A stretch of DNA of 7,797 nt from Candidatus Nitrosopelagicus sp. (GCA_018691945.1 JABHJJ010000141.1:1-7797), one strand, 5' to 3'. Counted from the stretch's first letter, positions 1 through 5,555 are shown. Notes: generated by a model from the sequence alone, not told the origin. Numbers and translations are program-made.

Positions 1-1
1 A

Positions 2-241
2 ACTTTGCCTGTATCTGTAACAATGGCAAAAATAGGTGATTTCATTGTGGTTGATCCTACCATTGAAGAATGGGGTATAATGGATGCACGAATTACAATT
101 ACATCTAATTCTGATGGAAATGTGGTTGCACTTCAAAAAGGCGGTTCAGATGGATTTACTCAAGAAGAATTAATCAAATGTGCTGAGATATCAATTAAGG
201 TTGGCAGTAAGATACGAGAGATTATAAAAGAATCAAAATAA
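2..241 (+). CDS. rrp42: Exosome complex subunit Rrp42, C-terminal part (5' partial)
   Basis: Rrp42 is the non-catalytic RNase PH-fold partner of Rrp41 in the hexameric ring of the archaeal cytoplasmic exosome, which degrades and tails RNA from the 3' end. The visible 79 residues carry the typical end of the RNase PH fold: PVSVTMAKIGDFIVVDPT, then the EEWGIMDARITI strand, a GGSDGFTQEEL turn and a final helix. A TTG at 5-7 is an in-frame leucine inside the domain, not a start; the gene begins upstream of the window. It ends with TAA at 239-241 and is followed after 13 bases by L37Ae, the order known from archaeal exosome super-operons. Rrp41 shares the fold, but this C-terminal sequence together with L37Ae downstream favours Rrp42. 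The family call is firm; the subunit call is slightly less so because most of the protein is missing. Confidence 0.9.
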   Translation, partial: TLPVSVTMAKIGDFIVVDPTIEEWGIMDARITITSNSDGNVVALQKGGSDGFTQEELIKCAEISIKVGSKIREIIKESK

Positions 242-242
242 T

Positions 243-247
243 GTGAT
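243..247 (+). promoter_or_regulatory. Shine-Dalgarno-like site of L37Ae (decides start)
   Basis: The bases GTGAT lie seven bases before the ATG at 255 and can pair with the AUCAC near the 3' end of archaeal 16S rRNA. The same bases include an in-frame GTG at 243 that could be mistaken for a start. Reading it as a ribosome-binding site makes ATG 255 the better start, which also gives the usual MAKK beginning of the family. Confidence 0.45.
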
Positions 248-254
248 AATTAGA

Positions 255-464
255 ATGGCAAAAAAACAAACTACCCTAAAAGGACTTGGTCCACGATATG
301 GAATTAAAATTCGTAAGCAATTTACTCAAGTCCATCATTTGATGAAGAGTAAAAGAAAATGTCCTGAATGTGGTGGTTCTATAATCCGTGAAGCAGTTGG
401 AATTTGGATTTGTAAAAAATGTGGAATTAAAATAGCTGGAACTGCATATGACGTTAAGCTTTAA
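255..464 (+). CDS. rpl37ae: 50S ribosomal protein L37Ae (eL43)
   Basis: This is a small zinc-ribbon protein of the large ribosomal subunit, shared by archaea and eukaryotes. The 69 residues start MAKKQTTLKGLGPRYG, a basic N-terminal stretch typical of the family, followed by a CxxC pair at C36/C39 (CPECGG) and a second at C53/C56 (CKKCG) that would bind one zinc. The sequence between them, REAVGIW, is characteristic. I chose ATG 255 over the in-frame GTG 243 because of the family N-terminus and the GTGAT site in front. The last 17 bases overlap the start of pcc1, so the two are probably translationally coupled. Many archaea carry rpoP directly after this gene; here there is no room for it. 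Confidence 0.95.
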   Translation: MAKKQTTLKGLGPRYGIKIRKQFTQVHHLMKSKRKCPECGGSIIREAVGIWICKKCGIKIAGTAYDVKL

Positions 465-693
465 CGCAAAAATTCAATTCTCTTCCGATAAAGAAAATTC
501 TTCAATATACCATTCAATTAATACTGATAATGAATTTTATCCAGAAAACCCTACAAAAACAAAAATTTCTCTTGATAAGGAGATTATCATAGAACTAGAA
601 TCAAATCATCTGCCACATCTACGTGCAAATCTAAATTCTACCTTACGCTTGTTACAGGCCTCTTATGATACCATAAACTCTGTAAAGGTATAA
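448..693 (+). CDS. pcc1: KEOPS complex subunit Pcc1
   Basis: Pcc1 is the small dimerising subunit of the KEOPS complex, which with Kae1, Bud32 and Cgi121 makes the t6A modification at position 37 of ANN-decoding tRNAs. The 81-residue protein has the family's size and two-part plan: an N-terminal beta hairpin (FNAKIQFSS, then an ISLDKEIIIELES strand) and a C-terminal helix with the most diagnostic motif, LPHLRANLNSTLRLLQ (about residues 55-70). It begins at ATG 448, inside the last codons of L37Ae in another frame (17-base overlap), and stops at TAA 691-693. Its position between L37Ae and prefoldin beta matches archaeal exosome clusters. Small Pcc1 proteins diverge strongly, so the call rests on the helix motif plus context. 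Confidence 0.82.
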   Translation: MTLSFNAKIQFSSDKENSSIYHSINTDNEFYPENPTKTKISLDKEIIIELESNHLPHLRANLNSTLRLLQASYDTINSVKV

Positions 694-697
694 TAAA
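689..697 (+). promoter_or_regulatory. TATA-like box before prefoldin beta
   Basis: TATAATAAA overlaps the pcc1 stop codon and is centred about 25 bases before the prefoldin ATG at 718. That spacing would give a leaderless or nearly leaderless transcript, so prefoldin may have its own promoter inside the operon. It is AT-rich sequence in an AT-rich genome, hence modest confidence. Confidence 0.4.
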
Positions 698-717
698 ACA
701 ACAATAAATCCTAAACT

Positions 718-1101
718 ATGTCTGCAGGACAACAAATGCCTCCTTGGTTACAAGAACAAATCGCAAAAATGCAACAATCTCAACAAAATCTACAATCAAT
801 TCTAATGCAAAAACAACAAGTTGAGATGGAAAATGTAGAATCTGACAGAGCTTTAGAAGAATTAAAAAAAGCATCTGACGATGACCAAGTTTTCAAATAT
901 GCCGGCTCAATCCTAATCAAATCTAACAAGAAATCTCTGATTGATGAATTGGAAGAAAAAAAGGAATTATCTAAAACAAAATCCACTGTCTTGGCAAAAC
1001 AAGAAGAACGACTAAAAACTAGTCTTCAAGAACAAGAACAAAAAATCCAGGAAATGTTAAAGAACCCAAATCCTCCTAACGCTGATAAATCATCATCATA
1101 G
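718..1101 (+). CDS. pfdB: Prefoldin subunit beta
   Basis: This is the beta subunit of prefoldin (GimC), the alpha2-beta4 jellyfish-shaped chaperone that captures unfolded proteins and hands them to the thermosome. The 127-residue protein shows the family plan: an N-terminal coiled-coil helix rich in Gln and Glu (about residues 8-50, with heptads such as LQEQIAKMQQSQQNLQ), a central beta-hairpin segment DQVFKYAGSILIKSNK (about 56-71) that forms the oligomer platform, and a second long charged helix (about 75-115). The tail PNPPNADKSSS is short and probably disordered. It follows pcc1 after 24 bases, the usual archaeal order. The 39-base gap behind it separates it from the nuclease gene. Length and hairpin fit beta rather than the longer alpha subunit. 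Confidence 0.93.
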   Translation: MSAGQQMPPWLQEQIAKMQQSQQNLQSILMQKQQVEMENVESDRALEELKKASDDDQVFKYAGSILIKSNKKSLIDELEEKKELSKTKSTVLAKQEERLKTSLQEQEQKIQEMLKNPNPPNADKSSS

Positions 1102-1109
1102 CGCCTTAA

Positions 1110-1120
1110 CAAATTTTAAC
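1110..1120 (+). promoter_or_regulatory. TATA-like box before the XPF-type nuclease
   Basis: CAAATTTTAAC is centred about 26 bases upstream of the ATG at 1141, inside the 39-base gap after prefoldin. The spacing suits a leaderless archaeal transcript. No ribosome-binding site is visible directly before this ATG, which agrees with that reading. Confidence 0.38.
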
Positions 1121-1140
1121 ATAGATACTATAACCTAATT

Positions 1141-1827
1141 ATGAAAATTGAACAATTACGAATCATTGTTGATGAGCGAGAAAAAAAGAGCGGTATTCCA
1201 AAACTTTTATCTTCAATTGGGGTAAAAACTGAAATCAAAACACTTCCAATAGGTGATTACATTGTTGCTCCAGAAACTGTAGTTGAGAGAAAAAGTATAA
1301 GCGATTTACTCTCTTCTGTATTTGATGGTCGTTTATTTGATCAATGCAGTAGACTAATTGAACACTACCAATATCCTGTTTTACTGGTAGAAGGAAATGT
1401 AGATGAAATTGAACAATTAACTGACAATCCTTTAATATTTTATGGAGCGCTGGCTACTGTTGCACTAGAATTTAAAATTCCAATTATTCCAACTCCAAGT
1501 GCAATACACACTGCCAAATTATTAGTATCACTTTCTACTCGAAAAGAACTAACAAAAGGTCCTTTTCTTAAAAAAATTAAAAAATCAAACAATGTTGAAA
1601 AACAACAACTTTCTGTTTTGTGTAGTCTGCCTGGAGTTGGTGAAAAGTCTGCAATCCGGTTACTAGAAAAATTTGGAACTCCTCTTAATGCATTATGCGC
1701 TCCTATTACTGAGCTTGCAAAAACTCCTGGATTGGGTGAATCAAAAGCAAAAAAAATTAAAAAAATGCTACAAAATAAGAACAAAAATTATAAGAAATCT
1801 GGGCAAAAAACATTACATGAATCCTAG
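1141..1827 (+). CDS. xpf: XPF/ERCC4-type structure-specific nuclease with HhH domain
   Basis: XPF-family nucleases cut 3' flaps, splayed arms and stalled-fork structures in DNA repair. The 228 residues hold the ERCC4 nuclease domain (about 5-130) with its metal-binding residues visible: D11 in IIVDEREKK, GDY at 38-40, and the signature ERKSISD (E49, R50, K51, D55), followed by FDGRLFDQ. A linker leads to a tandem helix-hairpin-helix domain (about 157-212) with LPGVGEKSAIRLLEKFG and TPGLGESKAKKIKKM, which would grip duplex DNA. There is no helicase domain, so this is the short crenarchaeal-type form, not euryarchaeal Hef. The last 18 residues are Lys/Asn-rich and lack an obvious PCNA-interacting QxxLxxFF box. 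The TAG stop overlaps the stop codon of the convergent nob1 by three of four bases in CTAG. A weak TATA-like box sits at 1110-1120. Confidence 0.92.
   Translation: MKIEQLRIIVDEREKKSGIPKLLSSIGVKTEIKTLPIGDYIVAPETVVERKSISDLLSSVFDGRLFDQCSRLIEHYQYPVLLVEGNVDEIEQLTDNPLIFYGALATVALEFKIPIIPTPSAIHTAKLLVSLSTRKELTKGPFLKKIKKSNNVEKQQLSVLCSLPGVGEKSAIRLLEKFGTPLNALCAPITELAKTPGLGESKAKKIKKMLQNKNKNYKKSGQKTLHES
1749..1765 (-). terminator. T-tract terminator candidate for the nadK-nob1 transcript
   Basis: Read on the - strand this is T7-AA-T8, about 60-75 bases beyond the nob1 stop. Archaeal RNA polymerase stops at such T-tracts without needing a hairpin. On the + strand the same bases are Lys/Ile codons at the end of the nuclease's HhH domain, so the terminator would be hidden inside coding sequence. 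The role is inferred. Confidence 0.4.
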
Positions 1828-2309
1828 ATTGATTTTTTAATTAATTTTCTATTCAATTTGTTTCCGCATATAGGACATTCTTTTTCTTTTGAAAATTCTT
1901 TTCCACATATTGAACAATAGCTAATCCATTTTCCAACAGTGTTGATACCTTGAGTCATGAGTGAATCTGTTTTGATTTTCAATTGTTTAGCAATATTTGT
2001 AACTGCAAAATCATCTGTAATTAACCCAATTTTATTTTCTAAGGCTAATGCAATAATTGATACATCTTGTTCAGAAATGGTTACGCTATCTCCTGTTCTT
2101 TCTGCTGCATCTCTCACAACATTAATGGAATCTTTGCTTGGATCTCTTATCTGAAGTCTACCTGTTTGTTGTAGCATCTCAAGTGCCCCTTGCTTTCTCT
2201 TAATATGTTGTATTTCGTCATACACTGTATTAGTTGTCATGAAAGAATCATTAGATACAAACGGTATTCCTGCATAAAATGCAGTAGCATCTAAAACTCT
2301 AAAAACCAA
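1824..2309 (-). CDS. nob1: rRNA maturation endonuclease Nob1 (PIN domain plus zinc ribbon)
   Basis: Nob1 cleaves the 3' end of pre-16S/18S rRNA (site D) late in small-subunit assembly. The 161 residues contain a PIN nuclease domain (about 1-120) with acidic residues in the expected places: D7 in VLDATAF, E32 in TVYDEI, D82 in SEQDVSIIALA and D99/D100 in LITDDFAV. A C-terminal zinc ribbon follows with C132/C135 (CSICG) and C145/C148 (CPICG). PIN plus ribbon separates Nob1 from VapC toxins, which lack the ribbon, and no antitoxin gene is present. The start is the TTG at 2307-2309: the first PIN strand begins four codons later, and an in-frame stop lies three codons upstream of the TTG with no ATG between. 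It overlaps the end of nadK by 11 bases, so the two are likely co-transcribed and coupled. Its stop shares CTAG with the convergent nuclease gene. Confidence 0.9.
   Translation of the reverse strand: MVFRVLDATAFYAGIPFVSNDSFMTTNTVYDEIQHIKRKQGALEMLQQTGRLQIRDPSKDSINVVRDAAERTGDSVTISEQDVSIIALALENKIGLITDDFAVTNIAKQLKIKTDSLMTQGINTVGKWISYCSICGKEFSKEKECPICGNKLNRKLIKKSI
1833..1848 (+). terminator. T-tract terminator candidate for the + strand transcript
   Basis: TTTTTTAATTAATTTT begins six bases after the nuclease stop, and a second T-rich stretch lies at 1878-1890. Both fit T-tract termination by archaeal RNA polymerase. The bases also encode the Lys-rich tail of Nob1 on the other strand, so each convergent gene would be terminated inside the other. 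Confidence 0.45.
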
Positions 2310-3114
2310 GTTTATTCATTTGTCTTAGACCCTTTTTCTTTAATCGAACAAAAACTGCCTGCTTCTTAAATTTCTTAATAGTAATTTTTTGGTCAATTTC
2401 TGATGATTTTATCATCTGTGCATCCATTACTATATTACAATCATGTGAACAATTAATCTCAATTTTCTCATCTGGTACAACAATTGATGGTAGTCTATGT
2501 ACTGGTGCAACAGGTGTTATGATCAGCACATCTAAACTTTCATGTAGCAATGGACCTCCAATTGAAAAAGAATGACCTGTAGACCCACTAGGTGTTGAAA
2601 TTATCACTCCATCCATTTTCTGCTTTACAGTATCGCTTTGAAATTTAATTTCAAATTCTGCAGTCTTTGTTAAATTTTTACGATTAATGTAAATTTCATT
2701 TAATGCAGGTGCAAATTCTTCCCCATTACATGATGCAACAACTCTAGTTCTTTTATCTAACCAAATTTGGTTTTTTGTAATCGCGGTCATTGCATCATCA
2801 AAATCATCCAATGTAATTTCTGATAGAATTCCTCTATTTCCTCCAACGTTAATTGTTAAAATTGGAGTTTCATTTCGTAGATTCCTAAAGGCTCTCAATG
2901 TTGTCCCATCTCCTCCTAACGTAACCACCAAATCTAATTTTATTTTGGACAACTCTTCAAGTGATTCTACTTTTTTAGCTCCTGAAACAGAAACTGGTGA
3001 AATTGTATAGATGCTGATCTTTTTTGCTATTAACTTCTTTGAAATCATCTCTGCAGCATCTTCAGAAACTTTTGAGCCAAATTTGCTTACAATTGCTACT
3101 TTGTTTAGTTTCAA
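2299..3114 (-). CDS. nadK: NAD kinase (ATP/polyphosphate-NAD+ kinase)
   Basis: This cytosolic enzyme phosphorylates NAD+ to NADP+, the source of reducing power for biosynthesis. The 271-residue length is normal. Visible motifs: the nucleotide-binding GGDGT at 67-71 inside LVVTLGGDGTTLRAFR, INVGGNRGIL at 88-97, the NAD-contacting NE pair at 139-140 in ALNEIYINR, and the beta-rich domain signature at 167-187 reading DGVIISTPSGSTGHSF then SIGGP. Most homologues have STAY or similar at that last site; here it is STGH. The start is TTG 3112-3114, because an in-frame stop lies just upstream at 3124-3126 and no ATG or GTG precedes the first beta strand (VAIVSK). A TATA-like box on the - strand about 29 bases ahead agrees. 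nob1 starts within its last codons. Diacylglycerol or sphingosine kinases share GGDGT but not the other motifs. Confidence 0.95.
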   Translation of the reverse strand: MKLNKVAIVSKFGSKVSEDAAEMISKKLIAKKISIYTISPVSVSGAKKVESLEELSKIKLDLVVTLGGDGTTLRAFRNLRNETPILTINVGGNRGILSEITLDDFDDAMTAITKNQIWLDKRTRVVASCNGEEFAPALNEIYINRKNLTKTAEFEIKFQSDTVKQKMDGVIISTPSGSTGHSFSIGGPLLHESLDVLIITPVAPVHRLPSIVVPDEKIEINCSHDCNIVMDAQMIKSSEIDQKITIKKFKKQAVFVRLKKKGLRQMNKLGF

Positions 3115-3138
3115 GCAGTCTCTTCAACCTATATCGTG

Positions 3139-3147
3139 TTTAAAAAT
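3139..3147 (-). promoter_or_regulatory. TATA-like box for nadK-nob1
   Basis: On the - strand the bases read ATTTTTAAA and are centred about 29 bases before the TTG start of nadK. This spacing puts transcription initiation at or within a few bases of the start codon, which supports both the promoter and the TTG start. Confidence 0.5.
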
Positions 3148-3207
3148 GATCGTGCCTTATTCATGAACAACTGTCAAATCCTAAACATATCTCAGTCAAT
3201 GATTTTA

Positions 3208-3237
3208 TTGGATTAATAATTCCAACATATTCCAACA
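3208..3237. repeat. Operator-like inverted and direct repeats
   Basis: TTGGA at 3208-3212 and TCCAA at 3221-3225 form an inverted repeat with an 8-base spacer. The right half belongs to ATTCCAACA (3219-3227), which is repeated exactly at 3229-3237, a period of 10 bases or about one helical turn. The arrangement lies about 70 bases upstream of the hemL TATA box and about 70 bases upstream of the nadK one, a plausible site for a dimeric regulator. The binding role is inferred from symmetry and position only. Confidence 0.4.
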
Positions 3238-3265
3238 AATTACCTTGTAACGCCCTAAAATTTGT
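3235..3265. repeat. Inverted repeat ACAAATT/AATTTGT
   Basis: ACAAATT at 3235-3241 is the reverse complement of AATTTGT at 3259-3265, with a 17-base spacer. It could be a second protein-binding site or a weak stem. It is entirely AT-rich apart from one C/G pair, so chance is a real alternative. Confidence 0.25.
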
Positions 3266-3304
3266 CAGTCTCACGCAGAAATAATCACTAAAAACTATTT
3301 TATG

Positions 3305-3317
3305 TATATTTTATATT
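3305..3317 (+). promoter_or_regulatory. TATA-like box for the hemL operon
   Basis: TATATTTTATATT is the strongest TATA-like sequence in the gap and is centred about 30 bases before the ATG at 3343. Transcription would then begin at about 3335-3343, downstream of the alternative ATG at 3322. A second AT-rich candidate at 3296-3303 (TATTTTAT) would serve the earlier ATG instead. Confidence 0.5.
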
Positions 3318-3342
3318 AATAATGCCTTATTCATTAATCGAT

Positions 3343-4623
3343 ATGTTGAATAATTCCAAAAAATTATTTTCAAACGCAAAAAAGGTAATTCCTTCTGGGG
3401 TTAACAGCCCCGTACGTTATTTTGAACCATACCCATTCTTTGTAAAACGTTCACATGGCTCATCTTTATGGGATGAAGATGGAAATAGATTTATTGATTT
3501 CTGTAACGGTTATGGCGCATTATTGTTAGGTCATACAAGAAAAGAAATTATTAATGCAGTATCAAACCAAATGAAGAAAGGTACTTTATACACTGCCCCA
3601 ACTTCCTTAGAAATTGACTTATCAAAATTAATCATAAATAATTTTCCATCAATTCAAAAAGTACGAACTGTAAACACTGGTGCAGAAGCTACTATGACTG
3701 CAATTCGACTCGCAAGAGGCTTTACAAAAAAGAAAAAAATCATAAAGTTTGAAGGATGCTATCATGGTGCATATGATACTGTTCTAGTAAAAGCGGGTTC
3801 TGGATCTGCACATAATGGAATATCTGTATCTGATGGTGGTTTAGATGAAGTTTCTCGTAATACATTGGTAGTTCCTTACAATAATACGGATGAACTTGAG
3901 AAAATTTTATCTAAAAATAAAGATGTAGCAGGACTAATTGTTGAACCAGTATTAGCAAACATGGGGTTAGTTCTTCCAGAAAAAAACTTTTTAAAAGATT
4001 TAAGAAAAATTACCACGCAATATGATATTCCATTAATATTTGATGAAGTAGTAAATGGATTTAGAATTTCTGAAGGTGGTGCTCAACAGAAATTTGGAAT
4101 TAAACCTGATATTACAACTCTTGGGAAGGCACTGGGAAATGGATTTGCTATATCTGCGGTGGGTGGTAAAAATGAAATAATGAATCTTCTATCTCCTGGC
4201 GGTAAAGTATATCAAGCAAGCACCTTTGCGGGTAATCCAATTTCTGTTGCAGCGGCAATTAGCTCAATTAAAACCATTAATAAAACCAAAAATAAATTGT
4301 ATCCAAAATTAGAACGTTATTGTAAAATGATGGTTGATGAAATAGATGATCTTGCAACTGATTATAGAATACCACACACAATTAACTCAATTTCATCAAT
4401 GTTTCAAATATTCTTTACAAATCAAAAGGTTATTGATTACAAATCCTCAAAAAAATCAAGTACAAAAAAATTCCATAAGTTATTTACAAACTTACTTAAA
4501 AATGACATATTCATTGCTCCCTCTCAATATGAAACTGTATTCTTATCTGATGCACACACTGATCAAGATATTACAAAAGCATTAGGTGCTTATGGTTTAT
4601 CATTAAAGGCAATGAAAAATTGA
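3343..4623 (+). CDS. hemL: Glutamate-1-semialdehyde 2,1-aminomutase
   Basis: HemL converts glutamate-1-semialdehyde to 5-aminolevulinate, the first committed tetrapyrrole precursor, using PLP in the cytosol. Numbered from ATG 3343 the protein has 426 residues, the usual family length. Conserved features: IPSGVNSPVRYF near the N-terminus, NTGAEATMTAIRLARG, CYHGAYD, the PLP-ring aspartate D234 in IFDEVVNGFR, and the Schiff-base lysine K262 in TTLGKALGNGF. Many homologues read DEVMTGFR; the N in DEVVNGFR is a mild variant. I chose ATG 3343 because the sequence from there aligns with known HemL N-termini almost residue for residue and a good TATA-like box lies about 30 bases upstream. An in-frame ATG at 3322 would add seven residues (MPYSLID). 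The gene heads a four-gene operon, and its TGA overlaps the TTG start of hemC. Confidence 0.94.
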   Translation: MLNNSKKLFSNAKKVIPSGVNSPVRYFEPYPFFVKRSHGSSLWDEDGNRFIDFCNGYGALLLGHTRKEIINAVSNQMKKGTLYTAPTSLEIDLSKLIINNFPSIQKVRTVNTGAEATMTAIRLARGFTKKKKIIKFEGCYHGAYDTVLVKAGSGSAHNGISVSDGGLDEVSRNTLVVPYNNTDELEKILSKNKDVAGLIVEPVLANMGLVLPEKNFLKDLRKITTQYDIPLIFDEVVNGFRISEGGAQQKFGIKPDITTLGKALGNGFAISAVGGKNEIMNLLSPGGKVYQASTFAGNPISVAAAISSIKTINKTKNKLYPKLERYCKMMVDEIDDLATDYRIPHTINSISSMFQIFFTNQKVIDYKSSKKSSTKKFHKLFTNLLKNDIFIAPSQYETVFLSDAHTDQDITKALGAYGLSLKAMKN

Positions 4624-5555
4624 ATTACAAATTAGGTACACGTGGTAGTAGATTATCTCTTTCACAAACAAATTGGGTTTTAGACGAACTCAAAAAAACT
4701 AATTCATCATTATCATTTGAAATTGAAAAAATCACGACACAAGGTGATACTGATACAAGACCATTATTTGCAATGGAACAAAAAGGAATCTTTGAAAAAG
4801 AAATTGATCGTGCAGTGTCTGAAAAAAGAGTGGATTTTGCTGTTCATAGTATGAAGGACGTTCCTTCAACTTTAGACTCTTCACTTATTATTGCATGTGT
4901 CCCAAAACGTGAATCTGTAAATGATGTCTTGATTACAAATGATGGATTCACACTAGATTCTATTCCGTCTGGTTCTACAATTGGGAGCAGTAGTCTAAGA
5001 CGTGCAGTTCAAATTTCAAGAAAACGTCCTGATCTAAATGTTAAACCAATTAGAGGTAATATTGAAACAAGAATTAACAAAGTTACTGAAAAAAAAATTG
5101 ATGGTATTGTTCTTGCAAAAGCTGGAATTTCTAGATTATGTGTAGAAGTAAAACACTCTATATTATCTAAAGATGAATTTCTTCCATCACCAGGTCAAGG
5201 TGCATTAGCTATCATCTGTAGAAGTGATGATTCAAAAACAATTGAAATGTTAAAAAAAATTGAAGACAAAAATTCTCGAATTGAAATAGAAGCTGAACGT
5301 TCATTATCTGAACACATTGATTCTGGTTGTAGATTCCCTGTTGGGGCTTATGCTTCTGTAAAGTCAGATTCATTAATTCTAAAAGTAGGTGTTTATTCTA
5401 TGGATGGAAAAAAATCAATTCTCATAGAAGAAAACGGCACAATTGATAATCCCTTAGAACTGGGTAAAAAAATTGGAAATAAGTTAAAGTCACAGGGTGT
5501 ATCCGAGATTGCTTCTAATTGGAGAGAAAAACTGGAAGAGTGGAATAACCAATGA
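4620..5555 (+). CDS. hemC: Hydroxymethylbilane synthase (porphobilinogen deaminase)
   Basis: HemC links four porphobilinogen molecules into the linear tetrapyrrole hydroxymethylbilane, using a covalently bound dipyrromethane cofactor. The 311 residues match the family. The N-terminal motif YKLGTRGSRLSLSQ includes R8 and R11; the catalytic aspartate is D80 in HSMKDVPS; substrate-carboxylate arginines R127, R128, R145 and R151 lie in GSSSLRRA and PIRGNIETR; SPGQGALAI is present; and the cofactor-carrying cysteine is C237 in SGCRFPVGAYA. The start is a TTG at 4620 that shares TTGA with the hemL stop, giving a four-base coupling overlap; the nearby ATG at 4612 is in the hemL frame, not this one. 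The next gene starts in the same four-base manner. All key residues are intact. Confidence 0.96.
   Translation: MNYKLGTRGSRLSLSQTNWVLDELKKTNSSLSFEIEKITTQGDTDTRPLFAMEQKGIFEKEIDRAVSEKRVDFAVHSMKDVPSTLDSSLIIACVPKRESVNDVLITNDGFTLDSIPSGSTIGSSSLRRAVQISRKRPDLNVKPIRGNIETRINKVTEKKIDGIVLAKAGISRLCVEVKHSILSKDEFLPSPGQGALAIICRSDDSKTIEMLKKIEDKNSRIEIEAERSLSEHIDSGCRFPVGAYASVKSDSLILKVGVYSMDGKKSILIEENGTIDNPLELGKKIGNKLKSQGVSEIASNWREKLEEWNNQ

Larger units (their letters stand above)
3115..3342. other. Divergent intergenic region between nadK and hemL
   Basis: These 228 bases separate two transcripts that face away from each other. They hold a TATA-like box for each direction, a TTGGA/TCCAA inverted repeat followed by a second TTCCAACA copy one helical turn on, a 7-base inverted repeat at 3235-3265, and a 12-base sequence that recurs at the 5' edge of hemL. 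No tRNA, known riboswitch or credible protein-coding gene was recognised. The only short frame of note is the six-codon ATG frame at 3146-3166. Confidence 0.75.

Noticed and set aside
780..986. 68-codon open frame on the - strand inside prefoldin beta
   Set aside because: It is antisense to a well-supported coiled-coil gene, and its Ser/Phe/Cys-rich product mirrors the Lys/Glu/Gln codons of the other strand; no domain is recognisable.
1440..1784. 114-codon open frame on the - strand inside the XPF nuclease
   Set aside because: It lies wholly within a gene with clear catalytic motifs, and no family features are visible.
1957..2154. 65-codon open frame on the + strand opposite nob1
   Set aside because: It is antisense to the PIN domain, which has all its acidic residues; the hydrophobic product is a by-product of the complementary codons.
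1824..2309. VapC-type toxin as an alternative for the PIN-domain gene
   Set aside because: The C-terminal four-cysteine zinc ribbon and the lack of any antitoxin gene fit Nob1; the upstream partner is NAD kinase.
3115..3342. Riboswitch (for example cobalamin-type) in front of hemL
   Set aside because: The likely transcript starts at about 3335-3343, leaving no leader RNA, and no B12-box-like or other aptamer pattern was seen.
4346..4585. 79-codon frame on the + strand inside hemL
   Set aside because: It is an out-of-frame reading of the hemL C-terminus, Gln/Leu/Tyr-rich, with no start signal or domain.
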